Shown in pieces: positions 15,068 through 23,711 of a DNA stretch of 43,250 bases. The position numbers and the translations under genes are program-made. Source of the stretch: Deltaproteobacteria bacterium. Its GTDB lineage: Bacteria; Desulfobacterota; DSM-4660; Desulfatiglandales; HGW-15. The notes under the pieces are model-generated. The model saw nothing but the letters and a program-made list of their open reading frames with translations, had not been told where the DNA came from and ran no database searches. Positions within the stretch are counted from its first letter, which is position 1. Each line of letters begins with the position of its first letter. The stretch lies in contig JAGVAP010000126.1 of the NCBI GenBank assembly GCA_020060215.1, forward strand, positions 1 through 43,250, read 5' to 3'.

Positions 15068-17053
15068 ATGGCCGGAAAACCCGCCTATGAGGACCTTGAA
15101 AGAAGGATTGAGGAACTCGAGAGAACGCTGCAACGGCTCAGGGCCGATGAAGGCAGGTATCGCAGCCTTGCGGAGAGCATGAAGGATGTCCTGTTCATGC
15201 AGGACATGGATCTCAATGTGACCTATGCGAGTCCCTCGGTCACGCCCTTGTTCGGATATACGCTCGACGAGGCGTTCAACATGAAGATGGCCGATTTCAT
15301 GACCCCCGATTCCCTCAGGAGGGCCTTCGAGAGCTTCCATGCGACGGTGGCCCTGGCGGAGAAACAGGCGGACCTCGACATCCCTTTCATGGAATACGAG
15401 TACATCAGGAAAGACGGCACGACCTTCTGGGGGGAGCTGAAGGTCACGTTCCTGAGGGATTCCGAGGGGCGCCTCATCGGCACCCAGGGGATCCTGAGAA
15501 ATGTCGATGAGCGCAAGAGATCCGAAGAGGCGTTGAGGCAGAGCGAGCACCGGTTCAGGACCCTTTTTGACTTGTGCCCGCAGGCGATCGCCCTGACCGA
15601 AGTGGAGACGGGCAGGCTGGTGGACGTGAACGAGAAGTTCTGCGAAATCACGCAATATACCAAGCAGGAGATGATCGGCAGGACCACCACGGAGATCGGG
15701 TTTTACTCGGAGCGGGACAGGGAGAGGTTCACCAGTGAGCTGGAGTCCAGAGGGGAGGTCAGGGGCCTGGACATGGATTTCCAGGTAAAAGACGGCGCCA
15801 TGTTCCAGTCCCAGATGTACGCAAGGATCCTTCAGTTCGGGTCCAGGCCGATCGTCCTGACCGTATTCTCGGACCTGACCGAAGAAAAGCGGCTCTGGAG
15901 ACAGTTGCAGCAGGCCCAGAAGATGGAGGCCGTCGGGAACCTGGCTGGAGGCGTTGCACATGACTTCAACAATCTCCTCATGGGGATCCAGGGCAACACC
16001 TCATTGATGCTCTTTGAGACAGGAGAGTCGCATCCCCACTACGGGATGCTCAAGAGTATAGAGCGGGGCGTGCAGAGCGGGGCGAAGCTCACCCGTCAAC
16101 TCCTGGACTACGCCAGGAAAGAGCGATATGAAGTCCGACCGACCGATGTCAATGAGCTGGTCGCGGAGACGCTGGCGTCTTTTCAGCGGGCGCGGAGACA
16201 GATCCGGATCACGCACGTGCCGGCGGGGGATTTGAGGTCGGTCGAGGCGGATTCGGCACAGATCGAGCAGGTCCTCCTCAACCTCTATCTGAATGCGGCT
16301 GATGCGATGCCGCGCGGGGGAATGATGTCCGTAAGGACCTGCAACGTCACGGACAGGGACATGCAGGGCTCTACCTATCGACCGAAGAAGGGCCGATACG
16401 TGATGGTGAGCGTTGCGGACACGGGGGTAGGGATAGAGAAAGAGATCCGGGAGCGCATATTCGAGCCCTTTTTCACGACCAAGGAACTGGGAAAGGGCAC
16501 AGGCCTCGGCCTCGCCTCGGTCTATGGCATTGTCAAGGGCCATGGCGGGTATATCGACGTGGAATCGGAACCGGGGCGGGGGACGACCTTCAAGGTGTAT
16601 CTGCCCGCCTCGAAGCAGCCCGCCGATCGTCGGAAAACCGTGCCGCAGGAGATCCCGAGCGGCCGGGGAACCGTCTTCATTGTCGATGATGAGGAATCTT
16701 TCAGGGAGGTCGCCTCAAAGATGCTCGAGAAACTGGGGTACCAGACGATGACCGCCGAAGGCCCGGAGGCGGCGCTGGAGATCTTCCGGGATAAGCGGGA
16801 GGAGATCGACCTGATCATCCTGGACGTGATCATGCCCGGAATGCAGGGAGGAGAGATCTATGACAGGCTGAAGAGAATGAAGCCCGAGGTCAAGGTCCTC
16901 CTGGCAAGCGGATACAGCATCGATGGGGAGTCGAAGGAAATCATGAAAAGAGGCTGCAACGGTTTTCTCCAGAAGCCGTTCGACCTGAGCACCCTTTCCA
17001 GGAAGGTGGACGAGATCCTGCGTCTCCAACCTGCAGGGCGTGGTGACGATTGA
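15068..17053 (+). CDS. PAS-PAS hybrid histidine kinase with C-terminal receiver domain
   Basis: A 661-residue soluble sensor kinase. A short coiled coil (10-30) is followed by PAS 1 (~30-150, ending [12 protein letters not shown]), PAS 2 (~160-275), a HisKA domain with phospho-acceptor His298 in GGVAHDFNN, and an ATPase domain (NLYLNAADA at ~405, ADTGVGI at ~450, [20 protein letters not shown] at ~475-494). A receiver domain at ~535-655 has DD at 540-541, phospho-Asp586 and a late Lys in LQKPFD. There are no membrane helices. The ATG at 15068 was preferred over one at 15047 because of GGGAG upstream and because [18 protein letters not shown] is how this kinase class usually begins. The stop overlaps the ATG of the next gene (TGATG). 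Signal unknown. Confidence 0.92.
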   Translation: MAGKPAYEDLERRIEELERTLQRLRADEGRYRSLAESMKDVLFMQDMDLNVTYASPSVTPLFGYTLDEAFNMKMADFMTPDSLRRAFESFHATVALAEKQADLDIPFMEYEYIRKDGTTFWGELKVTFLRDSEGRLIGTQGILRNVDERKRSEEALRQSEHRFRTLFDLCPQAIALTEVETGRLVDVNEKFCEITQYTKQEMIGRTTTEIGFYSERDRERFTSELESRGEVRGLDMDFQVKDGAMFQSQMYARILQFGSRPIVLTVFSDLTEEKRLWRQLQQAQKMEAVGNLAGGVAHDFNNLLMGIQGNTSLMLFETGESHPHYGMLKSIERGVQSGAKLTRQLLDYARKERYEVRPTDVNELVAETLASFQRARRQIRITHVPAGDLRSVEADSAQIEQVLLNLYLNAADAMPRGGMMSVRTCNVTDRDMQGSTYRPKKGRYVMVSVADTGVGIEKEIRERIFEPFFTTKELGKGTGLGLASVYGIVKGHGGYIDVESEPGRGTTFKVYLPASKQPADRRKTVPQEIPSGRGTVFIVDDEESFREVASKMLEKLGYQTMTAEGPEAALEIFRDKREEIDLIILDVIMPGMQGGEIYDRLKRMKPEVKVLLASGYSIDGESKEIMKRGCNGFLQKPFDLSTLSRKVDEILRLQPAGRGDD

Positions 17054-18021
17054 TGATTGAAGAAGTACGACCCGATCTTTTCCGGGTGGAAGTTCCCCTG
17101 CCGAACAGTCCGCTCAGATTCCTCAACGCTTATGTGATCCGATCGTCAGACCGGAATCTGATCGTCGATACGGGACTGAATCGAAAGGAGTGTCTCGATG
17201 CGATGAGCCATGCGCTGCATCAGCTCGAGATCGAGCCTGGGAAGACGGACTTCTTCATCACCCATTTTCACGCCGATCACTTCGCCCTGCTGTCGAAGCT
17301 CGTCACAGGCACAAGCCGGGTGTTCTTCAACAGACCGGAAGCCGAGTTGATCGAGGCGGCCACCGGATGGGAGCGCATGACCGCCGGCGCCCTGAAAAAC
17401 GGCTTTCCGGAAGAGGAGCTCCGTGCGGCCATCCAGTCCCATCCGGGGCGTCAGTTCGGCTCGGAGTGGATACCCGAACTGAGGATCCAGCAGGACGGGG
17501 ATCGGATCACGGTGGGCGATTATCGCTTCCAGTGCGTTTCCACGCCGGGCCACAGCATGGGCCACACCTGCCTCTATGAACCCGGAAAGAAGATCCTGGT
17601 GGCGGGAGACCATATCCTGGTCGATATCACCCCCAACATCCAATGCTGGGTCGACCGGCAGAATCCCCTTGAGGATTACCTGGCCAGTCTCGACAAGGTG
17701 ATGGATCTGGAGATCGACCTCGTGTTGCCGGGTCACCGGAGGATCATCACGGATCACAGGGGGAGAATCGCCGAATTGAAGGAGCATCATCAGGCTCGCC
17801 TCCGGGAGATCGTGTCGATCCTTTCAGGCGAGCCCAAGACCGCCTATGAGGTGGCATCCCGAATGACATGGGACCTCGACTGCCGTTCCTGGGAGGAATT
17901 TCCGCGAGCGCAGAAGTGGTTTGCCACCGGCGAGGCCATCGCCCACCTGCGCTACCTGCAGAGGAGCGGATCGATCCTCCAATCGGATCGGAATGGAAAG
18001 GCGGCCTTTACCCTTCCGTAA
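17053..18021 (+). CDS. Metallo-beta-lactamase-fold hydrolase with C-terminal winged-helix-like region
   Basis: A 322-residue hydrolase. The metal site is complete: THFHADH (His71, His73, Asp75, His76), TPGHSMGHT (~176-184), AGDHILVD and LPGHRR. After residue ~245 there is an extra helical region (ELKEHHQARLREIVSILSG, then KTAYEVASRMTWD and AIAHLRYLQRSGSI). It looks like the winged helix found in LACTB2-like and related MBL proteins. The start ATG overlaps the stop of the hybrid kinase by one base, so the two are translationally coupled. No direct link between the activities is known. Substrate unknown. Confidence 0.87.
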   Translation: MIEEVRPDLFRVEVPLPNSPLRFLNAYVIRSSDRNLIVDTGLNRKECLDAMSHALHQLEIEPGKTDFFITHFHADHFALLSKLVTGTSRVFFNRPEAELIEAATGWERMTAGALKNGFPEEELRAAIQSHPGRQFGSEWIPELRIQQDGDRITVGDYRFQCVSTPGHSMGHTCLYEPGKKILVAGDHILVDITPNIQCWVDRQNPLEDYLASLDKVMDLEIDLVLPGHRRIITDHRGRIAELKEHHQARLREIVSILSGEPKTAYEVASRMTWDLDCRSWEEFPRAQKWFATGEAIAHLRYLQRSGSILQSDRNGKAAFTLP

Positions 18022-18033
18022 GGGAGTCCCTGA

Positions 18034-18061
18034 TTGACAGGAGGGCGTTTCCTCCTATGAT
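18034..18061 (+). promoter_or_regulatory. Promoter of the metacaspase gene
   Basis: A perfect TTGACA (18034-18039) and TATGAT (18056-18061) are separated by 16 bp. It begins 13 bp after the preceding stop codon and about 95 bp before the metacaspase start, so this gene need not depend on the upstream operon. Confidence 0.55.
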
Positions 18062-18155
18062 ACGGCCTTGAATCCCCGCGGGTCAAAGGTGCGGACAGGG
18101 GAGGGACGGGGTGAGGCTGATCCCCTTCCCGAATCTAAGGGACAGGAGGGATACC

Positions 18156-18968
18156 ATGGCAAAACGGGCGCTCTGCATCGGGATCAACGACTACCCCGGG
18201 ACCGACAGCGACCTCGCCGGATGCGTCAACGACGCACATGACTGGGCGGCATTGCTGAAGAAGCGGGGGTTCACGGTGGGCCTGATGCTGAACAGAAAGG
18301 CCACCGGAAAGAATGTGCGAAAGGCCATCGAATCGCTGATGTCGGATTCGAAGAAAGGCGACAGCATCGTCATCCAATTCTCCGGTCACGGCTCCTTTGT
18401 GCCGGACCTCGACGGAGACGAGCCGGACAGGACGGACGAATGCCTCTGCCCGTACGACATCCGCAGGAACGGCCCGGTCACCGACGACGACCTCCATAAA
18501 ATCCTGTCCCGGCGTGATCCGGGGGCTCGGGTCGTGATGATCTCCGACTCCTGCCATTCCGGCACCGTAGCGAGATTTGCCCCCATTTCCACTCCCCCCA
18601 CCACCAGGGGAAAGGCGGCCCCGCAGCGCACCATCCGCTTTCTCCCTCCGGCGGTCTATCTCCCCCGTCGGGAGGTGTCGCGGATGCTCGAGCAACCGAT
18701 CCGGCGGGCCACTGCGCCGGGCCGACACGCCGCTTTGCTCATTTCCGGATGTCAGGATGTGGAATACAGCTACGATGCCTACTTCCAGGGAAGGCCCAAC
18801 GGCGCCTTCTCCTTCGTCGCGATCCGGGCGCTCTCCCAAATGGGGCCGAAATCCACCTACGCCGACTGGTTCAAGCAGATCCGCAAGGTGCTTCCCTCCA
18901 GGCAGTACCCGCAGTCACCGAACCTGTACGGCTCGGACAGCATGAAGAGGTGGAAGGTGCTCGTCTGA
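18156..18968 (+). CDS. Metacaspase-like cysteine peptidase (caspase family, C14)
   Basis: A 270-residue protein that is essentially a stand-alone p20/p10 caspase-fold domain. The N-terminal strand ALCIGINDYPG (5-15) leads to DLAGCVNDAHDW (19-30). The catalytic dyad is His78 in QFSGHGSF and Cys133 in SDSCHSG. The acidic D-x-D-G-D-E-P-D-R-T-D-E segment (84-95) is typical of bacterial metacaspases. The p10 part carries LISGCQDVEYSYD (~200-210) and NGAFSFVAIRAL. Type-I metacaspases cleave after Arg/Lys. There is no signal peptide, death-fold or sensor domain. The ATG at 18156 follows ACAGGAGGG. It has its own promoter and faces a small gene of unknown function. Confidence 0.9.
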   Translation: MAKRALCIGINDYPGTDSDLAGCVNDAHDWAALLKKRGFTVGLMLNRKATGKNVRKAIESLMSDSKKGDSIVIQFSGHGSFVPDLDGDEPDRTDECLCPYDIRRNGPVTDDDLHKILSRRDPGARVVMISDSCHSGTVARFAPISTPPTTRGKAAPQRTIRFLPPAVYLPRREVSRMLEQPIRRATAPGRHAALLISGCQDVEYSYDAYFQGRPNGAFSFVAIRALSQMGPKSTYADWFKQIRKVLPSRQYPQSPNLYGSDSMKRWKVLV

Positions 18969-19298
18969 TCAGACGTCCAGAGTCAACTTCTCCGGTGCGG
19001 CGGTCAGATCGATCTCCACCTGCCCCTGCATGTCGTATTTCAGGGCCAGGTTTCTGAAATCGCGCTGATCGATCTTCTCCTTCACCCAGCCCTTCCATTC
19101 CTCCCTCTTTGCAGAAACGATCGATTCGAAATCCCGGGATCGATCAAAGCGGGAGAGGGCGTCGTCTTCAATCCAGATACAGTAGTTGCACCTTTTCCGA
19201 CCTTTCTCCGTCACGAGGAAAAAGTACTGAAAATGGCTGCTACCCGGCTTGAGGTCTTCTCTCACGTCAAGGTCCTTGTACTTCCACCTGTTTTCCAT
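18969..19298 (-). CDS. Small hypothetical protein, 109 aa, convergent with the metacaspase
   Basis: I do not recognise the family. It starts MENRWKYKDLDVREDLKPGS and has SSHFQYFFLVTEKGRKRCNYC with a Cys-x-x-Cys pair (RCNYC), then a charged helix (FDRSRDFESIVSAKREEW). The ATG at 19298 follows a perfect AGGAGG nine bases upstream, which is the main reason to call it a gene. Its stop codon abuts that of the metacaspase at 18968. The sequence reads like a small soluble protein with an alpha/beta core; no function is proposed. Confidence 0.65.
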   Translation of the reverse strand: MENRWKYKDLDVREDLKPGSSHFQYFFLVTEKGRKRCNYCIWIEDDALSRFDRSRDFESIVSAKREEWKGWVKEKIDQRDFRNLALKYDMQGQVEIDLTAAPEKLTLDV

Positions 19299-19529
19299 CT
19301 CCGGACACCTCCTCTGCTCAATGTCCCTCTTGGTCTCGGGTCTGGTCCTCCACAAACTAAGGCTTGCCGGGCCATATGCAAGCCGGGCGGGTCGTGGAAC
19401 CGTGCGGGAATGGAGTGCCGCCTCCTGACTTGAACATCTCTGCTCGTTGGGTTAATGTCCTCTTCCATCAACCATGATCCCTACCGCCCGAATCGTGCAG
19501 AAAAAAACCCGCCATCGCGAGGGAACGCC

Positions 19530-20504
19530 ATGAAGAAGATCAAGATCAGAGAGATCAGGACCGCCGCGCTGAGACCGGGGCAGTTCATCGAGGAAAAGGT
19601 GCGCGAACTGAGAGAGACCGTGGGAGACGGCACCGCCGTCAACGCGCTCTCGGGCGGGGTCGACTCCTCCGTGGTGACCGCCCTTGGCCACCGCGCACTC
19701 GGAAAACAGCTGAAAACCTACTTCATTGAAAACGGTCTCATGCGTGAAAAGGAATCCAGAAAGGTGGCGGCGGCCTTCCGGGAGATCGGCATCCCCGTCA
19801 CCGTCGTGGATGCCCGGGCGGAGTTTTTCGAGGCCCTGAAAGGGGTGGTAGACCCGGAGGAGAAACGGGAGGCCGTGACCCAGACCTTCTACAGGAAGGT
19901 CTTCGGCGACCTGGTGAAGAAGAGCGGCGCCCGGTTCCTGCTCCAGGGGACGATCCTGACCGATGTAGAGGAGACGGCCGCAGGCGTCAAACGGCAGCAC
20001 AACGTCTTTGAACAGCTCGGCATCGACCCGCAGAAGGAGTTCGGGTACCGGATCATGGAACCCCTGGTGCAGCTCCGGAAGGACGGGGTGCGCAGGGTGG
20101 GCCGGGCACTCGGACTCCCGGCGGCGGTCTTCAACCGTATCCCGTTCCCCGGGCCGGCGCTGGCGGCGCGGGTCATCGGGGAGGCGACGCCCGAAAAGAT
20201 CCGGCTCGTGAGAAAGGCGACGGCCATTGTCGAGGAGGAACTGCAGGGGGTCAAGGCCTTCCAGTACATGGCGATCCTCCACGAGGACCGGGTCACGGGC
20301 ATGCGGGGCGGAAGGAGACGGTTCGGGTTCCAGGTCGAGGTCCGCTGCTGGGACAGTGTCGACGCAAGGATGGCCACGCCGACCAGGCTCTCCTGGCAGA
20401 GGCTGGAGTCCCTCTCAGGCCGGATCGTCAAAGAGATGCCGCAGGTGGTGAGCGTCACCTACAACATCGCCACCAAGCCGCCTTCGACGATCGAGGCCGT
20501 ATGA
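19530..20504 (+). CDS. GMP synthase ATP-pyrophosphatase subunit homologue (GuaA C-terminal part)
   Basis: A 324-residue protein matching the synthetase half of GMP synthase, which adenylates XMP and aminates it. The PP-loop SGGVDSS is at 41-47. GTILTDVEETAAG (~143) and the RIPFPGPALAARVIGE segment (~210) fit the ATP-pyrophosphatase core, and the C-terminal dimerisation domain ends VTYNIATKPPSTIEAV, very close to the normal GuaA terminus. No glutamine amidotransferase domain is present or adjacent. Either this is the split form with the partner elsewhere, or a paralogue using ammonia. The ATG at 19530 follows GAGGGAAC; an upstream in-frame start at 19455 lacks support. It is a single-gene unit. 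Confidence 0.87.
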   Translation: MKKIKIREIRTAALRPGQFIEEKVRELRETVGDGTAVNALSGGVDSSVVTALGHRALGKQLKTYFIENGLMREKESRKVAAAFREIGIPVTVVDARAEFFEALKGVVDPEEKREAVTQTFYRKVFGDLVKKSGARFLLQGTILTDVEETAAGVKRQHNVFEQLGIDPQKEFGYRIMEPLVQLRKDGVRRVGRALGLPAAVFNRIPFPGPALAARVIGEATPEKIRLVRKATAIVEEELQGVKAFQYMAILHEDRVTGMRGGRRRFGFQVEVRCWDSVDARMATPTRLSWQRLESLSGRIVKEMPQVVSVTYNIATKPPSTIEAV

Positions 20505-20553
20505 CGCCCCGCGGGGGCCGTCCGATGGTCTTTCCGGTCATTCAGGACAGGGT

Positions 20554-20584
20554 GGGGCGGGCGCGCTGAAGGGCGGCCCGCCCC
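20554..20584. terminator. GC-rich hairpin between convergent genes
   Basis: GGGGCGGGC (20554-20562) and GCCCGCCCC (20576-20584) form a 9-bp perfect stem with a 13-base loop. It sits between the GMP-synthase-like gene (plus) and dctP (minus). A smaller hairpin (GCCCC/GGGGC, 20507-20519) precedes it. Neither has a T-tract. Confidence 0.45.
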
Positions 20585-20608
20585 GGTCCCGGTCTCCTTT
20601 TCGCCGCG

Positions 20609-21616
20609 TCACTTCTGGTTGGCCTTCAGGTAATCCTGGCAGAACTTGAGCGCTTCCGCTGCAGGGAGGTTCTTCGCGCTCATGGTCTTGACATACTCGT
20701 CCAGGATCGGGCTCAACCTGGCGGCCCATCGCTCGTTCTCTTCCCTGGAGAGGACGGCGATCTTTCCACCCTTCTGGACAAAGTACTCCTTCCCGTCCTG
20801 GTTGAGGTCGTCCCAGAGCCTTCCCATCTTTTCGATCCACTCGCTGTTGACGGCCTCGACGGCCTTCCGGTCTTCAGGCGCAATGGCGTTCCATTTCTCC
20901 TTGTTCATGACCACGTAACTGGCATTGACATAGGCCGAGCCGTACTCGAGGCTGTGGTCGACCACCTCGGCAAGCCTGAAACCCCTCATCGCCTCGTAGG
21001 GACAGATGATCCCCTGGGCAACCCCTTTGGAGAGCGCGTCATAGGCCTCCGACATCGGCATGGCCACGGGAGTGCCGCCCAGCGCCTGGACGACTTTGGA
21101 GCTGGTGCCCGTCGACCGGACCTTGAGCCCTTTCATCCCGTCAAGGTCCCGGACGGGCTGCTTTGAGAAGACCATGTGAGGCGGTGAGCCGGTGAAGAAG
21201 AGGACCTGCACGTCGTCAAACTCCTTCGGTTTGAATTTCCTGTAGAACTCATTGGCCAGCTTGGTGCCCCAGTAACCGCTCCTGTATCCCAGGGGCAGGT
21301 CGATGACTTCGAAAAGGGGAAAACGTCCCATGGTGTAGGAACAGAAGCTCAGGCCGATGTCCGCAACCCCCCTCGTGACGCTGACATAGGTCTGGGTAGG
21401 GGGGGTCAGGGTCCCGCCCGCGAACTGCGTGACCTTGACCCGGCCGTTCGTCCTCTTTTCCACCTCTTTGCACCACTGGTCCATGGCCACGCTGATCTTC
21501 TGGTCGGGTGGAAAGAAGTTGGCGAGCTTGAGGGAGAGCTGGGCATGAACAGGGGGCAGGTGCAGCCAGACCGACGCGAGGAGCGCTGCAACGCACAGGA
21601 AAAGGAACTTTCTCAT
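20609..21616 (-). CDS. dctP: TRAP transporter solute-binding protein (DctP family)
   Basis: A 335-residue periplasmic receptor of a TRAP (sodium- or proton-driven) carboxylate transporter. The signal peptide is at 1-25, with cleavage after VHA. The mature protein starts LSLKLANFFPPDQKISVAMD and contains the family block around MKGLKVRSTGTSSKVVQALG (~165-185) with the conserved Arg that usually salt-bridges the ligand carboxylate. GGAGGTG lies before the ATG. It is the last gene of a dctQ-dctM-dctP operon on the minus strand, 108 bp after dctM. The ligand is probably an organic acid; no catabolic gene is adjacent to narrow it. Confidence 0.93.
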   Translation of the reverse strand: MRKFLFLCVAALLASVWLHLPPVHAQLSLKLANFFPPDQKISVAMDQWCKEVEKRTNGRVKVTQFAGGTLTPPTQTYVSVTRGVADIGLSFCSYTMGRFPLFEVIDLPLGYRSGYWGTKLANEFYRKFKPKEFDDVQVLFFTGSPPHMVFSKQPVRDLDGMKGLKVRSTGTSSKVVQALGGTPVAMPMSEAYDALSKGVAQGIICPYEAMRGFRLAEVVDHSLEYGSAYVNASYVVMNKEKWNAIAPEDRKAVEAVNSEWIEKMGRLWDDLNQDGKEYFVQKGGKIAVLSREENERWAARLSPILDEYVKTMSAKNLPAAEALKFCQDYLKANQK

Positions 21617-21724
21617 AGATCACCTCCATGATTTTAAGGTTTACCCTAACGTCCCATAAAATCCTCTCCGCTTGCGTTCCCTCTACGCTTTGCCGATTCC
21701 CTGACTTTCACCGGACCGGGGGAA

Positions 21725-23026
21725 TCAGTAACGCAGAAACGACGGAATAAAGAGCGCAAGCTGGGGAAAGAGAAACAACAGGAACACGACGAAAACCAGC
21801 CCCAGGAGGAACGGCGTGACCCCTCGATAGATCGTCCTCAAGGATTCCCTGGTGATGTTTCGCACCACGAACACATTGACCGCCACGGGCGGGATGATCA
21901 CTCCGATCATGATCGTCAACTGGACGAAGATGCCGAACCAGATCAGATCGTAACCCAGTTTTACGGCGACCGGGTAGAAGATGGGCGTGGCCAGGATCAT
22001 GAAGGCAAGGTCGTCGATGAAGGAACCGCCGAGGAGATAAATGAGGCCGATCATGACCATGATCATGTGAGGATGGAGGGGGAGGTGCGTGATCCAGTCC
22101 GCGGTGACCATGGGGATCCTGGTCACGGTGATGAAATGGCCGAAGATCGTCGAACCCGCGATGAGCAGGAGGACCATGGCCGCGACCAGCAGCGACTCGC
22201 GGAGCGACTTGGAGAGGCCGGCGAAGTTCATGTCCCGGGAGAGGAAGGCCAGGACGGCCACGGCAAAGGCCCCCACGCTTCCCGCCTCGGTAGGCGTAAA
22301 GAAACCCTCCAGCAGCCCTCCCATCACCACCATGAAGGTGACGAGCACGCCTGCGATCCCCTTGAGGGAAGTCCTCCTCTCCGCCCATGTGGACCTTTCC
22401 CCGGGAGGCGCAAGGGACGGATTCATGCGGGACCATCCGTAGACAATGAGCACGAAGCTCATGGCCGCGAGGAGGCCGGGGATGATGGAGGCGAGGAAGA
22501 GCCTGCCGATCGACTGCTCGGTGATGATCCCGTAGACGATCAAAGGGACGCTCGGAGGAATCAGGCAGCCGAGACAACCCGCCGAAGCGACCACGCCGGT
22601 GGACAGCACCCTGCTGTAGCGATACCGGTCCATCTCGGGGATTCCGATGCCGGAGAAGGTGGCCGCCGCCGCAGTGGTCGCACCGGTGACGCTGCCGAAG
22701 GCCGCGGCACCGAAGATGGTGGCCATGGCCAGGCCCCCGGGGACGTGCCCTATGAAGCGGTAGGCGGAACGGTAGAGTCTCCTGGCGATGCCGCCGTTGA
22801 ATGCGAGCTGCCCCATGAGGATGAAGACCGGGATGACGGTAAAGCCGTAGGTCGAGAAGGTGTCATAGACATCCTGGGCCACCATGCTGAAACCGGCCTT
22901 CGCGGATACGACGTAGCAGTAGCCGAGCAACCCGATGACGGCCATGGCCACGCCCAGCTCCACGCCGGTCAGGAAGACAGCGAGCAGCAGCAGCATACCG
23001 GCGATTCCTACGGCCGTTTCACTCAT
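21725..23026 (-). CDS. dctM: TRAP transporter large permease (DctM family)
   Basis: A 433-residue membrane protein of about 12-13 helices, the ion-coupled transport subunit. It has the DctM layout: the short N-terminal hairpin, FGAAAFGSVTGATTAAAATF near 105-120, GCLGCLIPPSVPLIVYGII near 150-170 (the repeat-1 Pro-Pro-S motif) and IIPPVAVNVFVVRNI near 390-405 (the inverted-repeat counterpart). The start ATG at 23026 follows GGGGAGAAT and overlaps the end of dctQ by 8 bases, so it is translationally coupled. It is followed by dctP. Confidence 0.93.
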   Translation of the reverse strand: MSETAVGIAGMLLLLAVFLTGVELGVAMAVIGLLGYCYVVSAKAGFSMVAQDVYDTFSTYGFTVIPVFILMGQLAFNGGIARRLYRSAYRFIGHVPGGLAMATIFGAAAFGSVTGATTAAAATFSGIGIPEMDRYRYSRVLSTGVVASAGCLGCLIPPSVPLIVYGIITEQSIGRLFLASIIPGLLAAMSFVLIVYGWSRMNPSLAPPGERSTWAERRTSLKGIAGVLVTFMVVMGGLLEGFFTPTEAGSVGAFAVAVLAFLSRDMNFAGLSKSLRESLLVAAMVLLLIAGSTIFGHFITVTRIPMVTADWITHLPLHPHMIMVMIGLIYLLGGSFIDDLAFMILATPIFYPVAVKLGYDLIWFGIFVQLTIMIGVIIPPVAVNVFVVRNITRESLRTIYRGVTPFLLGLVFVVFLLFLFPQLALFIPSFLRY

Positions 23027-23501
23027 ATTCTCCCCGCGCGATCTTGACGATGTCGCAGAACAGCACGACCGATTGAAAGAAAGAGGCGGCCCCGACCGCA
23101 ACCATGATCGGATAGAGGGGGATATGGCGGGTCGGCGTGACCTCCCCCGCCCGGTACGCTTCGGCGCCCAGGAGCAGGAGGTGCCAGCCGATCGTGAGGA
23201 ACAGGGCCACCCCCAGGCAGCGCGTGATCACGTCGACGGCCGCCCTCGCTCGCGGAGACAGCCTGAGAAGGGCGAAGTCAACGCGGATGTGGCCCCTCAT
23301 CCATGTCGTGAGGGGGATAGCGGCACTGATGATGATCGCCCCCAGGAGGCCGACCATCTCATAGGTACCGACGATCGGCGCCCGGCCGGTCCTGAGGATG
23401 ACGTCGGACACGGTGAGGAGGATCATGCACGCAAGGGCGACCTCGGCGATCTTGCTCAACCCCCAGCTCAAGACAAAGACGATTTTCAGCAGCCATCCCA
23501 T
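23019..23501 (-). CDS. dctQ: TRAP transporter small permease (DctQ family)
   Basis: A 160-residue protein with four membrane helices, the small scaffold subunit that packs against DctM. Landmarks are ILLTVSDVILRT (~28-39), TYEMVGLLGAIIISAAIPLT (~46-65) and GEVTPTRHIPLYPIM (~120-135), all typical of DctQ. The ATG at 23501 follows a G-rich GGGGGAAGG. It is the first gene of the minus-strand dctQMP operon; the longer in-frame opening to 23693 adds non-homologous sequence. Confidence 0.88.
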   Translation of the reverse strand: MGWLLKIVFVLSWGLSKIAEVALACMILLTVSDVILRTGRAPIVGTYEMVGLLGAIIISAAIPLTTWMRGHIRVDFALLRLSPRARAAVDVITRCLGVALFLTIGWHLLLLGAEAYRAGEVTPTRHIPLYPIMVAVGAASFFQSVVLFCDIVKIARGEYE

Positions 23502-23711
23502 CGCCTTCCCCCGGATTTTCCATTCCTGTCGACCATAGCATCCCGGGCAAAAAACGGTCAATCCCAAACCGCCGGGCTGACCTCTACCTCTCCAGCGATC
23601 CTCTCTCGATCCTTTTCGTGGTCCACCCTCCGACAAATACTGCATACTCCCCATGGTCATTCCTCGCCGGGTGCCTATCCTTTGGTTGACCATTTACTTC
23701 TTTGGCCTTCA

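Noticed and set aside
22067..23047. 326-codon plus-strand open frame
   Set aside because: Antisense to dctM; low-complexity Gly/Asp/His-rich translation with no ribosome-binding site.
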